Source: Balanoglossus misakiensis (taxonomy: Eukaryota; Hemichordata). From it: a DNA stretch of 64,000 nt. Position 1 is the first letter of the stretch, and every line of letters starts with the position of its first letter. The translations under genes were made by a program, and so were the position numbers. Shown one piece after another: positions 12,342-28,809 of the stretch. Below the pieces are notes generated by a model, which worked only from the letters and a program-made list of their open reading frames with translations, made no database searches and was not told the origin of the DNA. The stretch lies in assembly GCA_040954595.2 (NCBI GenBank), contig CM082582.2, forward strand, positions 3,720,001 to 3,784,000, given 5' to 3'.

Positions 12342-15208
12342 GTAAAGGTTGAAATAGTCGACACTGGTTCTGTGCGTAGGCTACGTATACAAGGTGGACC
12401 AAGGGATGTAATGCAAGTTCAAGAAAAGGCCAATACTCTTCTTGACCGTATACATGCAGAGGAGAGACTGGAAAGTGAGGCAAAGCTGATGGCCAAAAAT
12501 GTGAAGTGGGTGTTCATGAACGAGAATGAGCAGCTGGAAGAGTATGATCCTTTGACTACTGGCTTTATTGAAAAAGCTTATGCTAATAACAAGAAAGATG
12601 TAATAGTATACATTGAGGGAGGCCGGTACAAAATAAACTTCAGTACCATGACTGAGATTGATCTGGATGATCTTTCTTCGATCCCGTTAGAAGTGAGAAG
12701 AGAGTTGAAAACAGGTCAGTGTGCCTGACAGTTATTCACCAAATTGCATCATGGTTAATATATAAACTTGCATGAGAGATGGTGATCTCTGGCCATCAGT
12801 ATCGATACCCTTGCTGTTACGCTAACATGTACATGTAATTATTTAACTATATATTACCAAAACACCGAGGATAAAAAACATTGCATGATTTGTGGTTGAA
12901 ATTCATAAAAATTAAGTCTTGGTGATAATCATTGAAGGATGTCTGTGGTCCTTTTGTGGTGTTTTCCCTAGCCTTCCAATCAACTTTTAGGACATTTAAC
13001 TTCTTTTTACCACAATTTCACCCTAGTCTTATACCTTCAACAGTGAAACACAAAAGCACATAAAGGAAATTCATTGCACCAGTGTGATGTCTGACTTTAT
13101 ATTGTATCTCTGCAGGTGGTGTTCCTCTGCCCTCAGCCTGGAAAAAAATGGCATCAAATGAACAGGTAAAGAGTGTTGTTCTTGACGACAAGTCCCCCGA
13201 ATATAACTATGTGGTGAAACATTTCAAGCAAACTCTGGGTTCCTCATACGTGTTGAAAAAAATCTTTCAGGTAGGATTTTTTTCATGGAAATTTGTGACA
13301 GCTACATGTACATGTATGTGTGTGTGTGTGCATGTGTGTGTGTTTGTGTGTGTGAAATAAAACTCATCTGTAATTGTACCTGAATTCTTGTAGAAGATAT
13401 GACTGTTGATGTTCATTCTTTAATGTACTGAGAGCCATATATAATTGCCTCTGCTCTGTTGAGTGGAGCTATATTGTTTGTACAAGTTTGGTACCATTTT
13501 GTACTGTTTTTCAGTTGAGCTAATTAATTCATGACATGAACACAGTGTGTAATTTTAGATATTGTTATTAAAATACCTGTAAACTGTACCGGGGTACATC
13601 CTTATACATGTATAAAAGATTCAGTTAGCCAAAACACAAAGTGGTTAAAACACAATATGTTTTAACAACGAAATGATGATGTCTTAACTTGTTATATATT
13701 AACTTATAGATTGTACGCATTCAAAATCCAAGATTGTATCGTCAGTATGTGGTTTTGAAGCAAGACATGGATTCAAAAAACCCACCAGGAACACAAAATG
13801 AGAAGATGTTATACCATGGCACAAGATCAGGCTCTGTCTCAAAAATAAATGCTGGTGGATTCAATAGAAGTTTTGCAGGAAAAAATGGTAATCGCATTTT
13901 TTTCTTTTTTACGAGCCAAAAATTCTTTCAATTGTATATACAATATATGAACTGAATTATCCAATTGACAACCTTATTGCATTTGATATGTGTGTAAATT
14001 ACTACAATGGAAACGTGAAACATTTGTTATTCCAAGAGTCATCCCATACCCTTTGCATGTCTTGTTTTTTCCGTGACTACCGTGTATATGTTTAACTGTC
14101 ATATAACAGAAACTAGGTAAGCCCAATCCATGATGGTGAAGTTAAGGGTTATTTTTACACTAGCTAACATGGCAAAATGAACTTTATACCTGTACCTGAT
14201 CTATACGGTATACCACATAAAAATTATTTTAATGAGTGGTGTGGTCACTGGTGTAAAGTGTGTCAGTACTGTCACAAATACATGAAGTGATTCGTACAGC
14301 AGAATACTCTGCATCACAGGTGAAAATAACTTCTGTATGTCACAGATCAAGCACACTGAAGTAATGTTCTGTTAAACAGTTATTTAATTGCCTGTGTTTC
14401 CTGAAATGTGCTAAAAATTGAAGTTTTGACTGGGGAGTTTTTACTTTCAATATAATGATGTGGCAATGATGATTGCACCATAAGACGTGATTTGGCCGAC
14501 CATGATGCAGTTTAATGCAATTTAAAAGGCTAATACTTTGATTTTGTGACAGTAGAGAAGAATAACTGTAATGTGCACAAATATTCAATAATCACCACAT
14601 TTTTCTGTATTCACCTCCAGCATACCCTCAATACAAATTTTACACAGTCACATTACGCACAATTGTAGTTTTTCTTAGTATTGGTCGAGATGACAAAGGA
14701 AATTTAAGAGCTATTTATTTATTATACTACTCGATATAGCACAAATTGCTCTATTTATTTATTCACCTGTGGCTTGTGCATATTAATTTGAGCATGTTTT
14801 CAACAGGGACTGTTTTATCTCGTTTGCATATTATCAATGAACCTACGGTATGCCACGTTAATTTTGCGGGCAACAACAATGTAATCAATACATGCAATGA
14901 TGTACGTTTCTTTATTTTCAGCTACATATTTTGGGGATGGAAGCTACTTTGCTGTGAATGCGAGCTATTCAGCTTCAGGAACATATTCAAGGCCAGATGA
15001 CAGCGGTAAGAAATACATGTACCAGGCAAAAGTCCTAACAGGAGAGTATACAAAAGGGGCTCAGGGCATGAAGGTACCACCTTCCAAGAATCCAAATAAT
15101 TCGACTGACTGCTATGACAGTGTCACAAACAACGAACAAAAGCCAGAGATATTTGTCGTCTTCAATGATGCTATGGCTTACCCAGAGTATCTCATTGTAT
15201 TTCAATAG
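12342..15208 (+). CDS. PARP14/15-like ADP-ribosyltransferase, C-terminal exons (KH-like, WWE, catalytic)
   Basis: Four exons, 12342-12714, 13116-13270, 13710-13887 and 14922-15208 (TAG/TAA-type stop), join with consistent phases; with exon 50-127 they give 356 visible residues. Order: a KH-like stretch ([17 protein letters not shown]), a WWE domain starting near [16 protein letters not shown], then the PARP catalytic domain with [21 protein letters not shown] and the C-terminal PEYLIVFQ. This is the PARP14/15 architecture. The conserved His and Tyr of the NAD site are visible. The position that is Glu in poly-ADP-ribosylating PARPs appears to be hydrophobic here, predicting mono-ADP-ribosyl transfer. 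Macrodomains expected upstream are outside the window or absent. The nearest downstream gene is convergent. Confidence 0.93.
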
Positions 15209-16224
15209 AATAACAAAGTTTACTGGTACTTGGTGCCTTTTAGAAACTTGAAAATGTTCGCATCATTTGAGGTGATGAAATCATATATGAAGAACAGGAC
15301 AAAAAGTTTGCAGAACAGAATATGCAGTGTCTCTTATGGTATTTAGGGGAAATATTAAACAGGAAACAGTTTGATTTGTTACTTTGTGGGGTAATATTGA
15401 TGGAGAATTGATATTGTATTGATGCTATAGACAGCTTTGAGCCAAAACACTTTATTATGTGTAATTTGTCAATCGTAACTTTCTGTTGCTCACATTAAAT
15501 GTGTTCTGTATTGTTATGTGATTCTTAATGTATGCAAGCCAAAGGCTTGTCCAATTCTAGCAGCCACAAGCCTAATTATCACAGGTAATCTCTTTCAGTT
15601 TTATTTTTGTTGTTTAACAGCTTTTACCTTAGCATTGGTATTAGGTAGCTTGGGGATGATGTAAACTTCGATGTTGAACTTTTTCACCATTTTTCATTGA
15701 TTGGTGAACTAATGTATGTGCATTAATCACCCTCTTGTATCAAAAATATGTATCACACTTTGGCTACATTCATGGCTTACAAGCTTGATGTGAAGTTTTA
15801 GAACAATTGCTTCATTTAATGACAGAGTTTTAAAATGAATTCTTCCTATGTGTAATTAAAAATTTGACAGCTATTTGTATGGGATATATGCATATGAAAA
15901 TTATCAAGAATTGACAATCATTGCAAGGGTATGAGTTTGCAAACAAGTATAGCATGAAAGTTAATCATATCTTGGGACTCTCAGTTTGAGCTTGGTGGGA
16001 TCATGTTAGTGTCTTGATCAGTGCATGGTCACAAGGTAAGGATGATTTATCATGTGGTAAAAAGTGTTAGCAAAATTCATCCTTTTTATAATATACAGTC
16101 ACTTTTCAGTTCTATAGTGGGGCTTGGTTTGCAGTTTCCTTGTGTGTTTTCTATGATACCTCCTTAAAATCATGTAATGATCAACTATATGTATATCAAT
16201 TTGCTCATTTGCCAAATGAATAAA
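15209..16224 (+). other. 3' UTR of PARP-like gene with polyadenylation signal
   Basis: AT-rich non-coding sequence after the stop. The first convincing AATAAA is at 16,219-16,224. No repeats or other genes were seen. Confidence 0.5.
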
Positions 16225-17115
16225 ATCATGTATTTTAAAAGGAGTCTTTCAGTTAAAACATTTTAAAATGTCAGCGACATTCAGCATATTGGATATGTCT
16301 ATTGTCTGTCCATTCGTCTGTCTGTCAATCCATCCATCAACAATTGACTTCTCAGTGTCCATAGAACTGATGATTGATATGTTTTTGAAAATGGTTTTAT
16401 TAACAGATACAAACTAATGTTACATGTACGTATTTCAAGTTAAAATCTTACATTGTACAATTTCCAAAATTTGATAAATGGCAGAAAATGACAGATTTCT
16501 GTCAAAATAATTTCTGTCAAAATATATTATAACACTATTTATCAATCATAAAATATTGATATTTTCAATGAGCTCGAACAATGTTATCACTGGCCCTGTA
16601 TAAGTGTACGTTCCCCCTATAAAATGCCACTCAAGTTTCATTTTTATAACAAACCCAAGAATTTCACCTTGAGAAAAAATAAATATTAGTAAATGACACA
16701 TGCAAGACACTTTGGTATACCTGAAAACCTTTGGACAATATTCAATAAAATTATTTCAAAAATTGTAGAGCAATTACCGGGTACCTGGTATCTCATATTG
16801 GCTATACATAACTTGATCAAATTATGAAACCTCAGTGAAATTAGATAATCCAGCTTCATAGTTTCTGTGACCACAATCTGACTATTAGGTTTTCTGAAAA
16901 GTTTGTCATTCTTATGTAGCATATACAATAATGCATATACATGTGTTTATACCAGTAAATATCAATATTATTTCCAAGGAAGCTCCAAACATTGTGGCAT
17001 CACCAAGCAATAATGAATACAAACGCACACCAGGGAACCTGACTCCACTCATAATAAAGTTGTTTCTTTTTTACTTAAATTTGGTAAGTGAAATATTTGA
17101 ATATTGAAATCAAAG
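16225..17115. other. Convergent intergenic region
   Basis: Sequence between the 3' ends of the PARP-like (+) and R3HCC1L-like (-) genes. It contains short AT-rich runs and the R3HCC1L-like 3' UTR. I saw no gene; open frames here are short and have no domain. Confidence 0.5.
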
Positions 17116-19873
17116 TTATACATTTCCTTCCCATATATCTTCTTTCTGCTTTTTCACTTCTCGTTTCTTTTCTGGGATAAAAAAAATGTAGACGTTTTCA
17201 TTACAGGTTAATAAAGTGAATGAAAATATCATTGTTGCCACCACCATTATCATCATCATCATTGTCACCATCGTCACCACCACCATCATCATCTGGGTGA
17301 TAATATAATATACCAGAGTACAAGATAAGAGGACATCGTAAGCCCTGAATACAACTACCAACCTTTAGCCTGTTTAATCTTCTTTTTCTCTGCATCCCAT
17401 TTCTCCCTTGATACACTGGACTGGATTCCAAGGGCACATGCTGACTAGTCTCCGTGCTGTCAAACCAACCAAAGTGAGATTTTCAGTCTCAATCAAACGG
17501 GGGTTATGGACTTTCTCAGTCAGGGAAAATTACTAGTACATGTATTTTCTGTGATTTGGTTTGTTATTCAAGACACAAATTTAAAGAATTTGTCAATACA
17601 TTCGTCAACATATGATTGTTGACGAAAACCTTTGTTCTGAGATTAATCTCATAATTTATGAAGTAGCAATTTAGCAGCCACATGTTCAACATCACAGCTG
17701 AATGATGAATCACTAAATTTCATTATCCATAGACAGCCATCAGACATACATGGAAAAACCCATCAAAAGCAGCACGTACATGTATGAGAGCATTTATATT
17801 ACCTGCCATGGCACTAGTCTGGGGTCTTGCCTTGTAGGGCTGCAAGAATTCTACACTCTTCCTTGCTTTCTGTTTGCCAGGCCTCTCTCGAAGCCATCAT
17901 TATCGGACGGGTCTTCAACATTGGATGGCGGGTGTCCAGTGCATCATTGGCTGCAGGAGGGGAGGGGATCGAGGGGAGATATATAACCCAAAGCTCAAAT
18001 GTAAAATGGTAAAAACGAGACCATGAAATAAAACATGTCTGTTTTGACTGTCTTTGTTTGAGGATCATTATTCAGCCTCCTAATGCAAGGTGCATGGTAT
18101 GCGCACATGCATATTCGAATATTCAACACTATCCCCTGATACTATCAAACAAACAACAGAAAAGAATAATCCACTAGCAACGCTTATACCGTACTTACCA
18201 GCTATTTGACTTGAGAATACTGCTAAGGCGTGTGTATCATCTACCCATTTAATATCAAATCCCTGGGATCTATAACAAAGAAGTGTTTTGGGTGAAATTT
18301 GTTCTTTAAAAGTACAATTTTCATTTCATATTACATTTTTATAGAAGTTAAACATGACATATCTTCAGTCTGTATGAAATATCCGATTCTTCAGCCAACA
18401 TTTGTTTAGCAAATGTATAAAATCTCCATTCTCAGAGCCACAGAATTCCAGATGTCATTCACGTCTTTCTGAGACTGTATCTTTGTAGACATGGAGAAAT
18501 TTTTCACCAACTAATGCCTAAACTCAAGAAGGGGCACTGCATGCCAACACAAAGCTGATGACGTTACTCACTGGAACTGATGGAATTAGCCATGACAAGA
18601 TCTTGTGTCTTGAACTCCGCAGGAAAATCAATCACATGACCAAAGTCTGTGTCACAAAAGGAATTTTTTTAGAAAATTGATTGTCAACTATACTCATTGC
18701 AGTGTTCATCAGTTGTTGATGTGAAATTGAATACAATATTGGCAACATTCTAATTACGGTAGTAACTTTGCATAAAGTTTACATGTTATTGAATTCTATT
18801 CTCCATCTGGCATTGAAACAGTCACCACTAGCTATAGCAAAGTTTTGTAATAACTGAATGAGAACTTGCACCTGTTACAAACTCTTACATATACAAATAG
18901 CAAATGGTGTAAAAATGTTACCAGAATAGTCAAAGTTATCTTTGGGCTGATAGTTGTAATAGTCAAATTCTGGCTTTTTAGGTTTCTTTACTTCTTTGGA
19001 GAGCTGCACATGATTGTAGAAAATAAGATAAAAGACAAAGAATGGTAGAACAACAGAAACTCCCTGAGAGAATTTAAGTTGTGGATGTCGAAATTCACTA
19101 TAACATGTCAGTGTACCAGAGGAAGTAAATTTATGTACCTCTTTCGTAAGGTCTTCATTCAAACACTCTCCGCTGTCATCAAACATTGCATCCCAGGAGG
19201 AGTCCTCCTCCCCCTCCTCTACAGCAACAAGCTGACAGTCACTCTGTGGGATTAGCGTCTTCCCGACCGGTAGCACTTCCAGCATTTCCTGGAGCATCAC
19301 AGGGAACTGATGATGGGGACTGTACTTGTGAAGTCTTTTCCATCTCTTGATAACTCAGATGCTCGTGACACTGATTCAGGTGAGTTAAATTTACTTTTGA
19401 ACTTTCAATGCTTGTTGTGTTTTTTGACATTCCTGCTGGCTGATCACTTTCTCCCGAGACTTCATATTTTCCCGCACTTTCATTTTCCTGCACTGCTTCA
19501 TCATAACCACTCGTTTCTGTTCTTCTTGATAAATCTGCTGTATTTGTTTTTGTTCCAACAGTATGCGGGTAAACTGCTTTTGGAATAATTGCATCTGATG
19601 TGATGTCATCTTCCTTGGATTGAGAACTGACATCAACAGCCTCCTCACATTTCACACTGTCATCAATTATTTCCTGACACCCATCCCTCTCTGTGTCTTT
19701 GTTTTCTCTCGACTGATGATCAATATTTTCCCTTTCCTCCTGCATCTCCTGTCTTTCAATATTTTCTGAGTTTGCCGTAACATACTCTCTTGCGCTGCAT
19801 GGATAATCCCCTTGTTACAAAAATTGACCATGATATCATCCGGAAGTACCACATCTGGAATATTAATACCCAT
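17116..19873 (-). CDS. R3HCC1L: R3HCC1L-like protein (R3H and coiled-coil containing family), with frameshifts
   Basis: Coding pieces on the minus strand: 19873-19326, 19231-19139, 19003-18922, 18646-18572, 18269-18199, 17950-17831, 17456-17363 and 17171-17116. An acidic, low-complexity N-terminal half is followed by the family signature: SSWDAMFDDSGECL, FDYYNYQPKDNFDY, HVIDFPAEFKTQDL, GFDIKWVDDTHALAVFSS, then the tail QKEDIWEGNV. Introns fit in phase, including a 94 nt intron (19325-19232) and an apparent GC-AG intron (17830-17457). Oddities: in exon 17456-17363 the frame that reads ARRLVS gives way to the frame that reads ALGIQSSVSREKWDAEKK, so one extra base is present. Near 19,820 the ATG frame (MGINIPDVVLP) does not match the frame of the acidic region. 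A small exon between 18,572 and 18,269 is probably missing from this model. The protein family's function is poorly known. Confidence 0.85.
17243..17300. repeat. CAT/CAC-type trinucleotide microsatellite
   Basis: Imperfect runs of CATCATCAT and CACCACCAC inside the last intron of the R3HCC1L-like gene, between exons 17456-17363 and 17171-17116. Confidence 0.8.
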
Positions 19874-20110
19874 GGTTACAGATTAGCATACTGACAGACT
19901 GACAGGCTAATAATCTTAAGTTATAGCAAGGTGTAGACAGCAAAGTCGTACAAAGGTCAACACACCTATCAATACATGTTTATTTTTCGACAGTATGAAT
20001 TAAAATAAAATTGTTTTCATTTTCACTTTCATGGACTTACTGGAAGTAGATAGGTCACGCATCGTCATCATCGAGGACACATTCCTCCCAGCAGTGAAAT
20101 AATTTATCCC
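19874..20110 (-). promoter_or_regulatory. Probable 5' UTR exon and first intron of R3HCC1L-like gene
   Basis: A donor reading CTTCCA/GTAAGT lies at 20041/20040 on the minus strand, and CTGTCAG just upstream of the ATG at 19873 could be its acceptor. This suggests a leader exon ending at 20,041. Whether it is coding, which could explain the N-terminal frame problem, is unclear. Confidence 0.35.
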
Positions 20111-20159
20111 GACTGAGTTCTTATAATGATAACAGCATCGGTCCTGTGTACAACGACGG

Positions 20160-20410
20160 CTATCGCGGTAACTTCCCTTACAAAAATGCCAACAAAGCAG
20201 CAGCTCTGCAGCAGCCTTCAGCAGCTCTGCTGTGAAGGCATTGTGGTGCTCTTGCAGACACGCTGTGGTGTTCTCGCAGAGAGTGTCTCTGCAGCAGTGG
20301 CAATGCGGCAGGTCGCAACTAAATGTGGCTCTACAGTAGAGGTGGTAATCCTTGCAATAAGGACACAAGAGCTTGCCGCAAAGTAGCCGCAAAGATGCAA
20401 GGCTTTTCTC
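20160..20410. repeat. CTGCAGCAG-rich repeat segment (related to 21,880-22,030)
   Basis: Rich in GCTCTGCAGCAG, CTGCTGTAGAGC and related words, also seen at 21,880-22,030. Cys-rich open frames across it on both strands look fortuitous. Confidence 0.5.
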
Positions 20411-20429
20411 TATGCAGAAATGATGCAAG

Positions 20430-21880
20430 AGTAATTCTCAAAGTACAAATCTATGCAGCAGGGACACAAGAATTGACCTTTTTATGATCTCCAACTTTGG
20501 TTGACCCTATTTGATATCAGGTGATGTGAAACAAAGCTAGTAATTGGCCAAAGTCATTTTGCCGCCATTTTCTAAACTTGCAAGCTTCAAACTACAAGTG
20601 TCTCCAGCTAGCTGCCAGATCATGAGTATGTTCAGGTGGACTGTCTTTCATTTAATGCTTTTGGATGTACCAGATGCCAACACGGAGGTACAGCAGAAGA
20701 CACTGATCATTCAAGTGTACATCTGAAATATTTTACAGAACTTGGAAAGGGAAGACAGCTAGATCATAGATCCCAAGTTTCTTCAAGTTCAAGCTAGGCA
20801 GGCATTACATTTTTTATACATTGATTGTTTGACACATTTTTCACTGGATTTATTCGTAACTTGTTATTTGAGTAACGTAGTGATGTTGATGATCGATGTT
20901 GAGATATTTTTATGGCTGAACTTATTCAGGAATTTACGGTACGGGCAGGGCTGGGTTTGGTTGATGATGCCGATTGGTGTTGGTTGGCCCTGTCCGACGA
21001 TCAGAACAGATCAGCGTCCGGCAGCATCTGTTGCCGGCCACCATGAAAATCTATTGTAAAAACCGTACGTGAACCATAGACAAAAGTGTACTTCGCAAGT
21101 TTCTGTTCAATGAGTTTACGAATATTTTGTGAACAAAACTTGACTAGCCAGTGTCATATCGTAATAGTAGTAAGCAAATTTAATATTAGGAGGTCTGTGT
21201 TTTTATATAAACATCCGATCTCATTGGGGTAGTACAAAATCAAAAGTTTGCCATGAATACTCCCGTTGTTGACGTTGAATCCAGGGGGGGGGGGGGGCGA
21301 CTCGATCACACAAAAAAATCAAATGCGTTATTGGCAGATCTTGCTATCTAACACAAATACAATGAATCAATGCTAAAATCAACTGTTGATAAAATAAAAG
21401 GCTCGACAGTCTGTCTCAAAAAGATGGTATGCATACCAAACTGTTTCCTGTACACCGCATGCTTACTGTACTTTGCGTCCGTGTTATCCACGCAAGCGAG
21501 AAAAAGAAACATCTTGTTCATTTGTAAGCCCTTCTTCAATAAATTAAATGTGTCCGTGTTCAGTTAACACAACCAAAAACTCATAAAAACTTCCATTTTT
21601 CCCCCCTGACTTCAATAAATACGATTGAATCACACTGTTATGCCGCCATGTTGTTAGTATTCCCTAACTTTACATAAAATGATCACAACTTTGACCCCTT
21701 AGAAATTTTTGTTTCTGCATTACGGCTGTTTTTGTCCTGAACTAAATTTTGCTGTTCTATGTGAAATACTCCATGATAGTGATGTAAATATAATCTCTTA
21801 TAATTATATATTAATCAAGTGCGTACATGTATGTGTATGCCATGGCTTCCCAATTGCTTACCTTGTCTTTCTCTATACAT
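20430..21880. other. Intergenic sequence with a G14 tract
   Basis: No gene recognised. It holds a run of 14 G at 21,284-21,297 and scattered AT-rich sequence. It is part of the head-to-head interval between the R3HCC1L-like gene and METTL9. Confidence 0.5.
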
Positions 21881-22030
21881 CTACGGCAGCGACGATCGCG
21901 AAGCGATCGTATCTAACGCCTGTGGTCTCTGCCGCAGCTCTGCAGAATCACCTAATTTGCATGCGAAAAAACGGCTCTGCTGCGTCTACCTGCTGTAGAG
22001 CTGCAGCAAACCTGCTGTAGAGCTGCTGCA
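21880..22030. repeat. CTGTAGAGCTGCAGCAA-rich repeat
   Basis: Contains a near-duplicated ACCTGCTGTAGAGCTGC word and a GCGATCGCGAAGCGATCG palindrome. Related in wording to 20,160-20,410. Confidence 0.5.
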
Positions 22031-22060
22031 ATATATCGCGACAAGGCCTATATTTTCATA

Positions 22061-22246
22061 AGGGTTAGGTCACCTTCAATTTACATGTACCCGTATGTCA
22101 TTTAATATATGGCTAATATGGCGTGAAGAACATATGGAGGCGCTCGCTCTTTTTTCGCGCGTGCCACGCACTGAAAGTGTGATTGGCCAGATCTCAATTT
22201 TCCATGGTAACTGTAGCTTATTATTCATATATGACCGTGTATACCT
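22061..22246 (-). mobile_element. MITE, AGGTATACGGTCACC family, reverse copy
   Basis: The sequence is the reverse complement of the element at 32,364-32,553. Shared words are AGGTCACC..TTTACATGTACC, GGCGCTC, GATTGGCCAGAT and CCATGGTAACTGTAGC, and it ends GTATACCT followed by TTAA. The copies are diverged. Confidence 0.7.
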
Positions 22247-22773
22247 TTAACTCCCATTATATGAGAGGTCTGTAAAGTTGTTGTCTTTGCTTTACAGTGG
22301 GTCATTTATTTATTTCTTGTTTATTAATTTTCTACTATTCTCGTCAGACTATCCGCAAAGTCACAGCTGACTTGTGTCAGTTTTGTCTGTTATCTGAATA
22401 GAATGCTGACTCTGCAGTTTTTGTACAATTTGATTGACAGCTTGTTATATATTCTTTGTTGTTTGAATATTTTCGGTTAATTTTCAACAGTGGTGAGTAT
22501 CAGCTTGTGTCCGTTTTGCCCTCCCTTTGTGAAATTGCATCATGATAATTTGTGCCCAGGACTAACTTTATAATTAATTGGCTAACTTACTAGTAAAGTG
22601 GCCAAAATGGTCAAGGGGCTTTACCGAAGTTTTGAATACTCTTTTACTCACTAGCTCCCCACTGTTTCTTCAAGACAGCGCCTTCCTTTTCTGGACTATA
22701 GAAGGATGACCTATTTGTGGAGACCCATTTGTTTTCTTGGCGTGTTACATCATTTTTATTCGATTGCCAATCC

Positions 22774-22867
22774 ATCTTTGCATTAGTCTAGAATCTATCC
22801 GTTCGTAGTCGCATTCACCCTACTGAATGCGACTACGAACGGATAGATTCTAGACTATCTTTGCATT
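22774..22867. mobile_element. Perfect 72 bp palindromic insert flanked by 11 bp direct repeats
   Basis: The insert at 22,785-22,856 has 33 bp arms that are perfect reverse complements (start AGTCTAGAATCTATCC) around a 6 nt loop, CCCTAC. It is bounded by ATCTTTGCATT at 22,774-22,784 and again at 22,857-22,867. It looks like a minimal foldback element or a repair-generated hairpin insertion. Confidence 0.9.
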
Positions 22868-23226
22868 GCAGAAGAAATTTTCTTTTCCTTTACATCATCT
22901 GCTGCCATTTTTTTATTCAGAATCCTCTCCCCCCGAGATCAGATGGTTTTCTCTTTGATAAAGTTCACGTAAACACCATAATAGCCGGCCAGGCCGCTTT
23001 TCATGTATTGTCTGCACAAAGATAATTTTGTGGAACTTTGGCCAGTTTTAATTTAATAGTTCAGTCTGCAGTCTGGCCTGGGTTCAGCTGGGGTCGAAGT
23101 TTCAATCAACGCCCTCACAGTCCGGCGGTGACGGCGGCGTGGTTTAAGTCAAAGGTCACTGCACCGGAACATGAACGTGTGATAACTTCCGGTCTCCAAT
23201 ACTGTTGTGGAGTGGGTATTGCACAA
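22868..23226 (+). promoter_or_regulatory. Upstream region of METTL9
   Basis: Non-coding sequence before the METTL9 ATG, moderately GC-richer than its surroundings. No TATA box or clear core element was recognised; the transcription start is unknown. Confidence 0.35.
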
Positions 23227-27548
<4,322 letters not shown>

Positions 27549-27682
27549 AATAAAAACATAAATAAGAACATAATAAAATACAAAGGTTTCAAAATAGAAT
27601 TTAAAGTTTTGTATGATGTCCGTCTTTAGTTGTCCTTCATTCTGGACGGAAAAAAAAAGTCTGCTATAAACTGCTGCTTTAA

Positions 27683-28258
27683 AGGTCTAATGCCATGCTT
27701 TGGAAAGTTTTCATTTTTCCACGTCAAAAGCTCACCTAGGGTACCTGTCTATGCATTGCCTATTGTGTCGGTTCCGAAAAATGTGCGCGAATGCCGGAAT
27801 TTGCCCCCTTTTTTCATGCCTGTGATCAGGGAGCCACTTCGCACTCGAGCCAGGCGAAGGTATTTGCATATGGACAAACAAGTACACTACGTTCTAGTGT
27901 ACCATTCTGCTAACAGTAAAGTGTAATTAGCAGTCCATGAGTAATTAAGTCCACAGACAAAGACAAGCTATATAAACAGTGTTCAAAGCAAAGGAAGCCC
28001 TTGCCTTACATTACAGGCAGAGGATTTACAAAGGTGTGAAAGACTGTTTGTCCACATCAAGATAAGCCTTCGACTGAACTTCGAAAAGCCGAAAAAACTC
28101 GACTGAGTTGGGTTAGGGGTACACGCCCACCCGCCACTTTTACTTGCTTGTTATCTAAGCACAAGGGGCAAAACGCATTGCAAGATAGTAACATACGTTA
28201 ACTTCAAGACCCAAATAGTGATTTTACGCGTGGTTGTATAGGGCATGGCATTAGACCT
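27683..28258. mobile_element. TTAA-flanked MITE, AGGTCTAATGCCATGC family
   Basis: 576 bp with perfect ends AGGTCTAATGCCATGC / GCATGGCATTAGACCT and TTAA on both sides. The interior has no plausible coding frame. The same TTAA/AGG terminal signature is shared with the elements at 25,370, 31,004 and 32,364. Confidence 0.8.
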
Positions 28259-28318
28259 TTAAACTGAACATTTCAAAACTAGGTTAACTATTGGACAGGG
28301 TTTTTTTCTCATTTTTAG

Positions 28319-28660
28319 GTCCCATTGGTATAGGCATATACACCATGGGACCTTATGGGATCGGTTGCGTCTGTATGTATGTATGTATGGATGTATGTAT
28401 GGATGGATGTATGTCTGTATGTCCGTCCACATCAAAAACTTGAAAACCGCTGTGCGTATCACCTCAATATTTGGTGTGTAGGTGCAGGCTGGGCTGTAGA
28501 TGGGAGTTTGTCCAAACAAAGTTGCCAGGCCCAAAAATATGCAAATTAGCTGGAAAAATGTGAAATTTATCAAAACTCTGAATGTCAACAACTACTCGTC
28601 AGATTGCTTTAAAAATTGGTATGCATGTACGATATGTCAACTTCACATCGACCTGTAAGT
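28319..28660. repeat. Interspersed repeat with GGTCCCATTGG hairpin and (GTAT)n
   Basis: Begins with an inverted repeat (GGTCCCATTGGTAT ... ACCATGGGACC), followed by a GTAT/GGAT microsatellite at ~28,371-28,429. A stretch that looks like the body of an interspersed repeat follows. Only one copy is in this window. Confidence 0.5.
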
Positions 28661-28809
28661 GTTAAGTTAATATCATCGATGTTTTATTTTTTATGAATTT
28701 TTTAGTCTTTTTATTAAATTTATACCTTTACTTATACTTCTATGGTTAAGCTATGTCCACATCTTATTGTGGAATTCTGGTCTGTGCAATAGTCCTGTAC
28801 AGAGACTGT

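Noticed and set aside
12715-13115. Continuation of the WWE exon into the following sequence
   Set aside because: The frame closes just after the donor GTCAGT, and the next exon joins in phase with family-consistent sequence.
20000-20428. Cys-rich 142-codon frame on the minus strand
   Set aside because: Composition follows the CTGCAGCAG-rich repeat, with an overlapping open frame on the other strand; no zinc-finger spacing.
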